Source: CBDHCC01 sp965219235
GTDB lineage: Bacteria; Pseudomonadota; Alphaproteobacteria; Sphingomonadales; Sphingomonadaceae
Direction: 5' to 3'
DNA: 64,000 nt
Assembly: GCA_965219235.1 (NCBI GenBank)
Contig: OZ244721.1
Location: 1,798,001 to 1,862,000 of the forward strand
The first letter of the stretch is position 1, and each line of letters starts with the position of its first letter. The position numbers were made by a program, and so were the translations under genes. Under the pieces are notes generated by a model. It searched no databases. It was given only the letters and a program-made list of their open reading frames with translations, and was not told the origin of the DNA. Below are positions 48,794-60,360 of the stretch, piece by piece.

Positions 48794-48860
48794 GCGGTTA
48801 CCGGTGCAAGATCGCCACAGCCGCCGCCCGCCACTCCCGAGCCGTGACGTGCAGCGGCTC

Positions 48861-49264
48861 TTAAGCCTGCCACACCGCCTCCCCCCAGCGCCGCACCTCC
48901 GCCTGCCAATCCGACGGATCGGCGGCGAACGGCAGGTCCGGCAGCGTCACTTCGCCCCGCCATCTTGGTAGCGGCGGCTGGGCCAGAAAGACGGTGCCAT
49001 CAAGCCAACGCTTCAGCGACGGACTGCCCCGATCGGTGGCTCCGCTGTGCTCCATCACCTCGCACAAACCGACCAGATGCGCCGCCAGCGACTTGGCCGA
49101 ACGGCAGAATTCGTCCGGATGCTGCAGCGAGTAGGCGTCCACCACGAGCTTGTGGCAGGCGAAGTAGCGCGGGTCGGAATAGTCGCGGGCCAGCACCTCG
49201 TCGTAGCGAGCGCGGCAGGCGGCCGTGCCGCCGTCCAGTTCCGCCCCGCACTCCCCGCAGCGGC

Positions 49265-49268
<4 letters not shown>
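48861..49268 (-). CDS. DUF5946-like protein
   Basis: 135 residues from a GTG that overlaps the stop of lpd. The N-terminus has a CxxC pair (RCGECGAEL) and a further Cys (AACRARYDE), followed by YFACHKLVVDAYSLQHPDEFCRSAKSLAAHLVGL, a pattern I associate with DUF5946. Function unknown; a small zinc site is plausible. Start choice rests on the overlap and on the CxxC lying right after it. It appears translationally coupled to the 2-oxoglutarate dehydrogenase E3 gene, which may only reflect gene packing. Confidence 0.7.
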
Positions 49269-50665
<1,397 letters not shown>

Positions 50666-50688
50666 TCTCTCGCTTTCACTCCGACATC

Positions 50689-51049
50689 GTGCTCCTGCGA
50701 AAGCAGGAGCCTATTGCCGCTTCAACCGCAAATCTCTTCGAAGAGATCGTGCCATTCCGGGTTGCGGCTGTTGATCAGGTCGATCTTCCAGCCGCGCTTC
50801 CACTTCTTGATCCGAAGTTCGCGCTCCCGAGCGCCCCGAATGTCGGGATGGTGCTCGTACCAGACAAGCCGGTGGCGGTGGTGCTCTTTGGTGAAGCCGT
50901 CCACCAAGCCGTTCCGGTGCTGGTATGCGCGCGTGACAAGGTTGCTGGTCGAGCCGGTGTAGATGGTGCCGTTGAGACGACTGGCCATCAGGTAGGCGAA
51001 GCCTTCGCGTGTCATTCAGCGCAATGGGCTCCTGCTTTCGCAGGAGCAC
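50689..51049. mobile_element. Possible mobile unit: GIY-YIG gene framed by 28-base inverted repeats
   Basis: The arms 50689-50716 and 51022-51049 are inverted copies (27 of 28 bases) around the core GCTCCTGCGAAAGCAGGAGC, itself a hairpin. The gene at 50722-51015 fills the space between them, with five and six spare bases on its two sides. The unit sits between sucB and lpd. A gene-less inverted pair of the same family is at 48701-48793. Calling it mobile is inference; no target duplication was identified. Confidence 0.5.
50722..51015 (-). CDS. GIY-YIG superfamily nuclease, UPF0213-like
   Basis: 97 residues. The GIY-YIG core appears as FAYLMASRLNGTIYTGSTSNLVTRAYQHR, with the first triad changed to AYL and the second to YTG, as is common in the small stand-alone UPF0213 group. 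The conserved Glu region is GARERELRIKKWKRGWKIDLIN, and the end NPEWHDLF is typical. Such proteins occur in many copies in sphingomonad and Caulobacter genomes. Metal-dependent DNA cleavage is assumed from the superfamily; the biological role is unknown. It has no DNA-binding extra domain. The gene is framed by inverted repeats and interrupts the sucB-lpd pair. Confidence 0.88.
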   Translation of the reverse strand: MTREGFAYLMASRLNGTIYTGSTSNLVTRAYQHRNGLVDGFTKEHHRHRLVWYEHHPDIRGARERELRIKKWKRGWKIDLINSRNPEWHDLFEEICG

Positions 51050-51082
51050 GGTGGAGTGGCAGGAGCACAGCGTCTCATCCCA

Positions 51083-52287
<1,205 letters not shown>

Positions 52288-52291
<4 letters not shown>

Positions 52292-55083
52292 GCTTGCTCC
52301 CCGGAGTGGCCGAGCGCATCCGCGATCAGGCGCTGCTGCTGTGACTTGTGGCGCGAGGCGAGGCCGGTGGCGGGCGAGGCCGACGCCTCGCGGCCGGCAT
52401 AGACGGGCCGCCGGGCCACGCAACCGGCCTCGACCAGACAACCCTCGATCAGCGGCTCGACCAACGTCCACGCGCCCTGGTTCTTCGGCTCCTCCTGCGC
52501 CCAGACGACGGTCTTCAGCCCGGTCATCCGCTTCAGCCGCACGACCAGCGGCTCGGACGGGAAGGGATAGAGCTGTTCGATCCGCACGATGCTCGTGCCC
52601 GTATCGCCGGCCGCGTCGCGCGCCTCGATCAGGTCGAAGGCGACCTTGCCCGAACACAGCACCAGCCGCTCGACCGTCTCATCTACGGGGGCACTCGGAT
52701 CGGAGAGGATGCGCATGAAATGGCTGTCATCGAGGAACTGCTCGCGCGTCGACACCGCCATCTTGTGGCGCAAGAGCGACTTGGGCGTCATCAGCACCAA
52801 GGGCTTGCGGAACGCCCGCTTCATCTGGCGGCGCAGGATATGGAAGTAGTTGGCGGGCGTCGTGCAGTTGGCGACCTGCATATTGTCCTCGGCGCACAAT
52901 TGCAGGAACCGCTCCAGCCGCGCCGACGAATGCTCCGGCCCCTGCCCCTCGTACCCGTGCGGCAGCAGCAGGACGAGGCCGTTGGCGCGCAGCCACTTGG
53001 CCTCGCCCGACGCGATGAACTGGTCGATCACGATCTGGGCGCCGTTGGCGAAGTCGCCGAACTGCCCCTCCCAGCACACCAGCGTCCTGGGATCGGCGAG
53101 CGCATAGCCGTACTCGAATCCCATCACCCCATATTCGCTCAGCGGCGAGTCGAGCACGTCGAAGCGGCCGCCCTCCACCTGGCAGAGCGGAATGTGTTTC
53201 TCGCCCGTGGTCTGGTCGGTCCAGACCGCATGGCGCTGGGAGAAGGTGCCGCGCCGGGAATCCTGGCCCGACAGGCGGACGCCATACTCCTCCGCCAGCA
53301 GCGACCCGAAGGCCAGCGCCTCTGCCGTCGCCCAGTCGAAGCCCTCGCCGCTCTCGAACATCGCCCGCTTGGCATCGAGCACGCGGCCGAGCGTGCGGTG
53401 CAGGTCGAGCGTCTCGGGCACCCGCGTCAGCACACGGCCCAGCCGGTCGAACAGCGCGGCGTCGATGCCGGTCTCGACATTGCGGCGCGCGGTGTTCGGA
53501 TCGGCGGGCTTGGACAGCCCCAACCAGCGGCCGCCGAACCAGTCCGCCTTGGTGGGTTCGTAGGTCGCCGCCGCCTCGAACTCGCCGTCGAGCAGCCGGT
53601 CGAACTGGGCCCGGTTGTCGGCCAGCCAGCCGGCGTCCACCACGCCCTCGCCCGCCAGCCGCTCGGCGTATATGTCGGACACTTTCCGGTGCTTGCGGAT
53701 GGCGTCGTACATCAGCGGCTGGGTGAAGGACGGCTCGTCGCCCTCATTGTGGCCGAACCGGCGATAGCACCACATGTCGATCACCACGTCCCGGCCAAAG
53801 CGCTGCCGGAACTCCATCGCCATCTTGCAGGCGAAGGTGACCGCTTCCGGATCGTCGCCGTTCACGTGGAAGATCGGGGCCTGCACGCCCTTCGCCACGT
53901 CCGAAGGATAGGGCGAGGAACGCGCGAATTGCGGACTGGTGGTGAAACCGATCTGGTTGTTGACGATGAAGTGGATGCAGCCGCCGGTGTTGTAGCCGGG
54001 CAGGCCCGACAGCGACAGCGACTCCCACACGATCCCCTGCCCCGCGAACGCCGCGTCGCCATGGATCAGGATCGGCAGCACCTTGTCGTGCGTCTCCAGA
54101 TCGTCCTGCAGCACTTGGCTGGCGCGCGCCTTGCCCAGCACGACCGGGTCCACCGCCTCCAGGTGCGAGGGGTTGGGCACCAGGCTCATGTGCACGGTGA
54201 TGCCGTCGAACTCGCGGTCGGTCGACGTGCCGAGGTGGTATTTCACGTCGCCCGAGCCGCCGACGTCCTGCGGGTTGGCCGATCCACCCCGGAATTCGTG
54301 GAAGATCACGCGGTAGGGCTTGGCCAAGACGTTGGCCAGCACGTTCAGCCGGCCACGGTGCGACATGCCGAGCACGATCTCGCGCACGCCCATCGAGCCA
54401 CCGTATTTGATGAAGCTCTCCAGCGCCGGGATCATCGCCTCGCCGCCGTCCAGGCCGAACCGCTTGGTGCCGACGTACTTCTTCGCGAGGAAGCCTTCGA
54501 ACTGCTCGGCCTCGATCACCTTGGACAGGATCGCCTTCTTGCCGACCGTGGTGAACTCGATCGCCTTGTCCTGACCCTCCATCCGGTCCTGCAGGAACCG
54601 GCGCTCCTCCACGTCCGTGATGTGCATGTATTCCAGGCCGACCGGGCCGCAGTAGTTGGCGCGCAGGATCGCCACGATCTCGCGCACCGTGGCTCGGCGC
54701 AGACCCAGCACGCCGCCCAGGTAGATCGGCCGGTCCAGATCCGCGCCGGTGAAGCCGTGCCACTCCGGCGTCAGGTCCTTGGGCACCTCGCGCTGGGTCA
54801 GGCCCAGCGGGTCGAGGTGGGCGGCCATATGCCCGCGCACCCGGTAGGTACGGATCAGCATCATGGCGCGGATGGAGTCGCGCGCGGCGGCCTCCAGCGA
54901 CTTTTCATCGAGCGCGGGCGCTGCGTTCGCAGTGCGGTCGGCCCTGATCTCGGCCGCCATGCGCGTGGGGTCGAGCGCGGCATTGAGGTCGTCGAGCGCG
55001 TGAAGCGGCCAGTTGTCCCGCCACCAGGACGGGCCGGGCTCATGCTCGTCGGCGGCAAGGAAGGACTGCGCTTCGATGTTCAT
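52288..55083 (-). CDS. sucA: 2-oxoglutarate dehydrogenase E1
   Basis: 931 residues, the usual E1o length. The N-terminal SWWRDNWPLHALDDLNAALDP segment is a short version of the E2-binding arm. Thiamine diphosphate motifs include HGDAAFAGQG and FVVNNQIGFTT-like FIVNNQIGFTTSPQ, and VWAQEEPKNQGAW lies near the C-terminus. It decarboxylates 2-oxoglutarate and succinylates the E2 lipoyl group. It is the first of the coupled sucA-sucB pair, 46 bases after sucD. Confidence 0.98.
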
Positions 55084-55129
55084 GGGTTCGTCCGGTTCGG
55101 CGGAAGGGGCGGCCGGAGCCGCTATAGCC

Positions 55130-56014
55130 TCAGCCCTTCAGAACCTCCACCAATGTCTCGCCGAGCAGCGACGGGCTGGGCGAGACGCGGATGCCCGCCG
55201 CTTCCATCGCCGCGATCTTGTCCTCCGCGCCGCCCTGTCCGCCGGACACGATCGCGCCCGCATGGCCCATGCGGCGGCCCGGAGGGGCCGTGCGGCCGGC
55301 GATGAAGCCGACCATCGGCTTGGACCGGCCCTTCCTCGCCTCGTCGGCGAGGAAGCGCGCCGCCTCCTCCTCCGCCGATCCGCCGATCTCGCCGATCATG
55401 ATGATCGACCGGGTCTCGTCATCGGCCAGGAACATCTCCAGCACGTCGATGAAGTTGGTGCCGTTCACCGGATCGCCGCCGATGCCGACCGCCGTGGACT
55501 GGCCGAGTCCGGCGTTGGTCGTCTGGAACACCGCCTCGTAGGTGAGCGTGCCCGAGCGGCTGACCACGCCGACCGACCCCTTCTTGAAGATCGAGCCGGG
55601 CATGATCCCGATCTTGCATTCGTCCGGGGTCAGCACGCCGGGGCAGTTGGGGCCGATCAGGCGCGACCCGGAGCCCTCCAGCCGCCCCTTCACCTTCACC
55701 ATGTCGAGCACCGGAATGCCCTCCGTGATGCACACGATCAGTGGCACCTCCGCCTCGATCGCCTCGATGATCCCATCGGCCGCGAATTTGGGCGGCACGT
55801 AGATCACGCTGGCGTCCGCCCCGGTCGCGTCCCGCGCCTCCTTCACCGTGTCATAGACCGGCAGGCCGATGTGCGTTGTCCCACCCTTCCCCGGCGTGAC
55901 GCCGGCCACCATCTTGGTGCCGTAGTCGAGCGCCTGCTGGGTGTGGAAGGTGCCGGTGGAGCCGGTCATCCCCTGGGTGATGACGCGCGTGTTCTTGTCG
56001 ACGAGAATGCTCAT
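55130..56014 (-). CDS. sucD: Succinyl-CoA synthetase alpha subunit
   Basis: 294 residues. CoA-binding N-terminus (MSILVDKNTRVITQGMTGSTGTFHT), PNCPGVLTPDECKIGIMPG, and the phospho-histidine region GHAGAIVSGGQGGAEDK. It makes succinate and nucleoside triphosphate from succinyl-CoA together with SucC. No sucC gene lies in this window, which is unusual because sucC commonly precedes sucD directly; here a DUF29 gene stands in that place. Confidence 0.97.
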   Translation of the reverse strand: MSILVDKNTRVITQGMTGSTGTFHTQQALDYGTKMVAGVTPGKGGTTHIGLPVYDTVKEARDATGADASVIYVPPKFAADGIIEAIEAEVPLIVCITEGIPVLDMVKVKGRLEGSGSRLIGPNCPGVLTPDECKIGIMPGSIFKKGSVGVVSRSGTLTYEAVFQTTNAGLGQSTAVGIGGDPVNGTNFIDVLEMFLADDETRSIIMIGEIGGSAEEEAARFLADEARKGRSKPMVGFIAGRTAPPGRRMGHAGAIVSGGQGGAEDKIAAMEAAGIRVSPSPSLLGETLVEVLKG

Positions 56015-56032
56015 GTGGGTGTTCGGCTCCGT

Positions 56033-56521
56033 TCAGTGGCTGTCGCGAGGATTGTCGCGCAAACGGTGCTCGCGCATCATGATCTCGTCGAAGGTAAAGG
56101 GACAATCTTCGGGGAAGTGCGAGAGCGGCAGCCGGGTCTCCTTGGCTGCGTCGTAGCGCGCCCGTCGATAGGCCTTGCCGACCGCCTCGTCGACGCGTGT
56201 CTTGTAGCTGGGGCTGTCCTCAAGCTCGTCACGCACCCGCTGACGGTGACCCTCGATCGACACGGCCCAGCTGCGCGTGCGATAATCGACCTGGACGTCC
56301 CATTTGAGCATGTGGATCAGGACAATACGGATGGCGCTTTTGAAGGCGTTGAAATCCGAACGCGCCAAGCCTTCGACCTCCTCGATCAAATGTTCGAGAT
56401 CGAGTTCGTCGAACTGCCCGTCGCGCAACAGTTCGACCTGCGCCAGCACCCAAGCTCCATAATCCTCCAGATAGGCTGGATAGTTGCGCCGCTCGTGCAA
56501 GGCGGGATCGTACTCACCCAT
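56033..56521 (-). CDS. DUF29 family protein
   Basis: 162 residues. The pattern YPAYLEDYGAWVLAQVELLRDGQFDELDLEHLIEEVEGLARSD followed by AIRIVLIHMLKWDVQ and a C-terminal segment FPEDCPFTFDEIM is characteristic of DUF29, a helical family without known function that is widespread in cyanobacteria and some proteobacteria. It sits between mdh (12 bases) and sucD (18 bases) on the same strand, so it is cotranscribed with TCA-cycle genes. It probably arrived by insertion, since this family is not usually part of this operon. Confidence 0.82.
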   Translation of the reverse strand: MGEYDPALHERRNYPAYLEDYGAWVLAQVELLRDGQFDELDLEHLIEEVEGLARSDFNAFKSAIRIVLIHMLKWDVQVDYRTRSWAVSIEGHRQRVRDELEDSPSYKTRVDEAVGKAYRRARYDAAKETRLPLSHFPEDCPFTFDEIMMREHRLRDNPRDSH

Positions 56522-56533
56522 CGAATGCCATCC

Positions 56534-57496
56534 TCACTCCAGCGACCCGTCGATCTCTTTACACGCCACCAGCAGCTCCCTGACCGCATCCACGCTGGTC
56601 TGGAGGTTCCCCTTCGCCTCCGCGTCCAGCTCGATCTCCACCACCTGCTCGATCCCGCCCGCGCCGATCACGGCGGGCACGCCGACATAGAGGTCGTCCA
56701 CGCCGTACTGGCCGGTCAGGTGCGCGGCGCAGGGCAGGATGCGCTTCTGGTCGCCCAGATAGGCCTCCGCCATGCTGATGGCGCTGGCCGCCGGCGCGTA
56801 GAAGGCGCTGCCGGTCTTCAACAGCCCCACGATCTCGCCGCCGCCGCCGCGCGTGCGCTTGACGATGGCGTCGATCCGCTCCTTCGTGGATCGTCCCTGC
56901 TTCACCAGGTCGTTCACCGGAATGCCGCTGACCGTCGTATACTCCACCACCGGCACCATCGTGTCGCCATGGCCGCCCAGCACGAAGGCGTTCACGTCGC
57001 GCACCGACACATCGAACTCCTGCGCCAGGAAGGTGGCGAAGCGCGCGGAGTCCAGCACGCCCGCCATGCCGACGACCATGTGGTGCGGCAGGCCGGAGAA
57101 TTCGCGCAGCGCCCAGACCATGGCGTCCAAGGGATTGGTGATGCAGATCACGAAGGCGCCCGGCGCATGGGCCTTGATACCCTCGCCCACCGCCTTCATC
57201 ACCTTGAGGTTGATGCCGAGCAGGTCGTCGCGGCTCATGCCCGGCTTGCGGGCCACGCCGGCGGTGACGATGATCACGTCCGCGCCCGCGATGTCGGCAT
57301 AGTCGTTCGTGCCGGTGACCCTGGCGTCGAAACCCTGCACCGGCCCGCATTGCGACAGGTCGAGTGCCTTGCCCTGCGGCAGCCCCTCGGCGATGTCGAA
57401 CAGCACGACGTCGCCCAGTTCCTTCATCGCCGCCAGGTGGGCCAGCGTGCCGCCGATGTTGCCGGCGCCGATCAGCGCGATCTTTTTGCGAGCCAT
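56534..57496 (-). CDS. mdh: Malate dehydrogenase
   Basis: 320 residues of the LDH-like MDH type found in alphaproteobacteria. NAD site GAGNIGGTLAHL, catalytic and substrate-binding RDDLLGIN and ITNPLDAMVW, and active-site His in LGGHGDTMVP. It interconverts malate and oxaloacetate. It heads the mdh-DUF29-sucD-sucA-sucB cluster on the minus strand. Confidence 0.97.
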   Translation of the reverse strand: MARKKIALIGAGNIGGTLAHLAAMKELGDVVLFDIAEGLPQGKALDLSQCGPVQGFDARVTGTNDYADIAGADVIIVTAGVARKPGMSRDDLLGINLKVMKAVGEGIKAHAPGAFVICITNPLDAMVWALREFSGLPHHMVVGMAGVLDSARFATFLAQEFDVSVRDVNAFVLGGHGDTMVPVVEYTTVSGIPVNDLVKQGRSTKERIDAIVKRTRGGGGEIVGLLKTGSAFYAPAASAISMAEAYLGDQKRILPCAAHLTGQYGVDDLYVGVPAVIGAGGIEQVVEIELDAEAKGNLQTSVDAVRELLVACKEIDGSLE

Positions 57497-57600
57497 AAAG
57501 GGAAGGTCTCCTGAGTGTCCGTGGCGCGTTGAGCTGCGGCGGCCATAGGAGGGAATCGGGTGCGCCTCAACCGGCCGCGCAGCCTGAACTTCCCTTCACC

Positions 57601-57738
57601 GTCATTCCCGCGAAAGCGGGACTCCAGGCACCAGGCCCGGGAACGGAGTCTCTCTTCGGATCAGTCGAGCGTGGATCCCCGCCTTCGCGGGGATGACGAT
57701 CTGGAGTTGGACGAACGTGCCGCCTTCGCGGGAATGAC
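57601..57738. repeat. Cluster of three CCCGC-type palindromic repeat arms
   Basis: In the 264-base gap between the M20 peptidase and mdh genes, GTCATTCCCGCGAAAGCGGG (from 57601) faces the inverted ATCCCCGCCTTCGCGGGGAT (57674-57693), and a third arm GCCTTCGCGGGAATGACG is at 57722-57739. Adjacent arms can form hairpins. In style they match the coding repeat in metH at 36361-36438. No gene was seen in the gap. Confidence 0.75.
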
Positions 57739-57760
57739 GGCGGGGAGGATCGCCGCGGTC

Positions 57761-59167
57761 CTACCCGGCCAGCCGCCGCAGCATCGCCATCCAGATGTCG
57801 ACATTGTCGTAGAGCGCCTTGACCGGCAGGCGCTCGTTCAGCCCGTGAGCGCGCTCGTCGTCCGGCGACACGCCCCAGGCGCCGTCGACGCCATAGACCG
57901 GGATGCCGGCGGCGCGGAAATACAGGCCATCGGTGGCACCGGTCGACATCTGCGGGATGATCGGCGCATCGGGGAACTTGGCGTGGACGGCATCGGTGTA
58001 GGCCGACACCACATCATCGCGCAGCGGAGAGGCCGGGCTTGGTGTCGCGGGCGCCTTGGCCGCCACCTCCACGCCCGGTCCGGCGATCCGCTGGAGCTGC
58101 GCCAGCACGCCCGCCGGGTCCTCGCCCGGCAGGATGCGGCAGTTGACCGTCGCCTGGGCGAGCTGTGGCAGTGCGTTGTCGGCATGGCCGCCCTCCAGCC
58201 GCGTCGCCACGCAGCGCGTGCGCGTCGTGCCGACCTCCAGCTCGTTCGCCTCGATCGCGTCGGCGGCCGCGCCGTCGTTCGGATCGGCGAGCCAGGCGCG
58301 CATGGCATCGCCCAGCGGCCCTTTGTCCTGCTTCGCCCGCTCGGTGTAATAGGCGCGCGTGGTTTCGTTCAGCGCCGGCTCGAAGCGGTAGGCCTCCAGC
58401 CCTTTGAGCGCGCTCGCCAGTTCGTAGATCGCATTGTCGGGGCGCGGGCGCGAGCTGTGGCCGCCACGATTGTGAACGGTGAAGGTGAAGGTCTGGAACA
58501 CCTTTTCGGCGGTCTGGATGCCGAAGCCGAGCGGATGGCCCTCCCGATCGAACGCCCCGCCGCCGGCATCGGCGTTGAGCGCATATTCAGCGTCCGTCCA
58601 CTTGCGCCACTCGCCCGCGCCCATCGCCGCCCCGGTGCCGCCGACCTCCTCGTCGCCGGTGAACAGGATGACGATGTCGCGCTTGGGGCGAAACCCCGCC
58701 GCCTTCAGCTGGAGCAGCGCGGAGGTGACGGCGACCGCGCCCTGCTTGTCGTCGCTGGTGCCCCGGCCATAGAAATAGCCGTCCTCCTCGACCAGCTTGA
58801 ACGGGTCGCGCTCCCAGTCCGACCGCTTGGCCTCCACCACATCCAGGTGCGCCAGGATCAGGATGGGCTTGAGGGTGGAGGGCGTCACCGCTGGCCAGCG
58901 GGCGATCAGCGCGGCGGTCTTGTCGCCGCCGTCGGCTTCGTAGGGCAGCACGCGGATGTCGGCGTCCGCCCAGCCCGCCTGCCGGAACTGGTCGCCCAGG
59001 TACTTGGCCAGCACCGGCACCTGCCCGCGCCCCTGCACCGTCGGCGTCTCGATTGCGGTGCGGTAGATTTCGCGCGTCCGGGCGTGCCAGTCGGTCGGCG
59101 GGGCGGCGAGCGCGGGCAGCGCGGCCGCGCCGGCGAGAAGCGTGGTGGCGAGCAGGCTCAGGCGCAT
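57761..59167 (-). CDS. Exported M20-family metallopeptidase
   Basis: 468 residues from the ATG at 59167; the longer open frame upstream lacks a signal peptide. The signal sequence is MRLSLLATTLLAGAAALPALA. Zinc-site motifs are LAHLDVV, YGRGTSDDKQG, and FTGDEEVGG with the catalytic Glu. The dimerisation domain follows (TVHNRGGHSSRPRPDNAIYEL), and EGGHADNALP and STGATDGLYFRAAGIPVYG complete the site. Members of this group are dipeptidases or carboxypeptidases. It probably acts in the periplasm. Confidence 0.92.
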   Translation of the reverse strand: MRLSLLATTLLAGAAALPALAAPPTDWHARTREIYRTAIETPTVQGRGQVPVLAKYLGDQFRQAGWADADIRVLPYEADGGDKTAALIARWPAVTPSTLKPILILAHLDVVEAKRSDWERDPFKLVEEDGYFYGRGTSDDKQGAVAVTSALLQLKAAGFRPKRDIVILFTGDEEVGGTGAAMGAGEWRKWTDAEYALNADAGGGAFDREGHPLGFGIQTAEKVFQTFTFTVHNRGGHSSRPRPDNAIYELASALKGLEAYRFEPALNETTRAYYTERAKQDKGPLGDAMRAWLADPNDGAAADAIEANELEVGTTRTRCVATRLEGGHADNALPQLAQATVNCRILPGEDPAGVLAQLQRIAGPGVEVAAKAPATPSPASPLRDDVVSAYTDAVHAKFPDAPIIPQMSTGATDGLYFRAAGIPVYGVDGAWGVSPDDERAHGLNERLPVKALYDNVDIWMAMLRRLAG

Positions 59168-59219
59168 CGGTGATCCCCCCGGATTGGACGCCCTTTGCTG
59201 CGACCCTACGCGGGCGCGG

Positions 59220-60329
59220 TCAAGCGGCTTCGGCCGCCCCATGGCCCAGCGCCAGATAAGCGTCGGAGCGCATCTCCATCAGCCGCGACACCGTGCGCTC
59301 GAACTCGAAGCGGCCGTCGCCCTCCTCGTACAGCTCGCCCGGCTCCGCGTCGGCGGCGGCCAGCAGCTTGACGTTGTGCTCGTACAGCGCGTCGATCAGG
59401 GTCACGAAACGCGCCGCTTCGTTGCGGTTCTCCGGCCCCAGCTTGGGGATGCCGACCAGGATGACGGTGTGAAAGCGCCGCGCGATCGCCAGATAGTCGG
59501 ACGCGCCCCGCGCCTCCCGGCACAGGCGGGCGAAGGAGAAGACGGCCACGCCCTTCGGGGCCTTGGGGACGTGCAGCGTGCGGCCGCCGGGCACCGCCAG
59601 CTCCTCCGACGGCACGGCATCGTCGGGCGGATAGTCGGTCAGGCGGAAGAACGCCTCGCTGAGCGCCGCCGTCGCCTCGGATCCGTTGGGCACGTGCCAG
59701 ACCGGAGTGGAGCCGAGCCGTTCGCGCCGATAATCGGTCGGGCCGTTGAGCGGCAGGACGCGGCAGCGCGTCTTGAGCTCATCGATGAAAGGCAGGAACA
59801 GCGGCCGGTTCAGCCCGTCCTTGTAGAGATCGTCGGGTGCGCGGTTGGAGGTGGCGATCACCGTCACCCCCTCCTCCCACAATCGCTCGAACAGGCGGCT
59901 GAGGATCATCGCGTCGGGCGCGTTGTTCACCACCATCTCGTCGAAGGCGAGGACGCGGAGGTCGGCGGCGACCGCCTGCGCGACCTGCTTGACCGGCCGC
60001 TCCGTTTCCCGCTCGCGCACGATCCGCAGCCGGTCGTGAACCTCCAGCATGAACTCGTGGAAGTGGACGCGGCGATGCGGCACATCGCCAAGCGCGTCGG
60101 CGAACAGGTCCATCAGCATGGACTTGCCGCGCCCCACCGCGCCCCAGAGATAGACGCCGCGCACCGGCTCCGGCCGGCGCCCGAACAGCCGGCCGAACAC
60201 CCCCGGTCTACCCGCCGCCAGAGCATCCTGCACATCCTGTAGCGCCTGAGCGGCCGCCGCCTGCTCAAGGTCGGGCTTGAGCTCGCCGGCCGCTACCAAC
60301 GCGCGATAGCGGGCCAGGACGGAGGTCAT
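59220..60329 (-). CDS. zapE: AFG1-like ATPase ZapE
   Basis: 369 residues. The P-loop is GAVGRGKSMLMD; Walker B is VLAFDEMVV; YLWGAVGRGKSMLMDLF and RRVHFHEFMLEVH are family hallmarks, as is ATSNRAPDDLYKDGLNR. It is the bacterial homolog of mitochondrial LACE1/AFG1, and in E. coli ZapE is linked to Z-ring stability. It starts 31 bases after the sdhB stop and is probably cotranscribed with it. A zapE gene near TCA genes is common in alphaproteobacteria. Confidence 0.94.
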   Translation of the reverse strand: MTSVLARYRALVAAGELKPDLEQAAAAQALQDVQDALAAGRPGVFGRLFGRRPEPVRGVYLWGAVGRGKSMLMDLFADALGDVPHRRVHFHEFMLEVHDRLRIVRERETERPVKQVAQAVAADLRVLAFDEMVVNNAPDAMILSRLFERLWEEGVTVIATSNRAPDDLYKDGLNRPLFLPFIDELKTRCRVLPLNGPTDYRRERLGSTPVWHVPNGSEATAALSEAFFRLTDYPPDDAVPSEELAVPGGRTLHVPKAPKGVAVFSFARLCREARGASDYLAIARRFHTVILVGIPKLGPENRNEAARFVTLIDALYEHNVKLLAAADAEPGELYEEGDGRFEFERTVSRLMEMRSDAYLALGHGAAEAA

Positions 60330-60360
60330 CGAAAAGCCGTGTCCGCCCTATCCTCTCGGC

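Noticed and set aside
50722..51015. Group I intron or intein homing endonuclease
   Set aside because: The gene lies between two complete genes, is not inside a host coding sequence, and lacks the DNA-binding domain of homing GIY-YIG enzymes.
52348..55305. 985-residue open frame on the plus strand opposite sucA
   Set aside because: Antisense shadow of sucA with GTG start and no recognisable motif.
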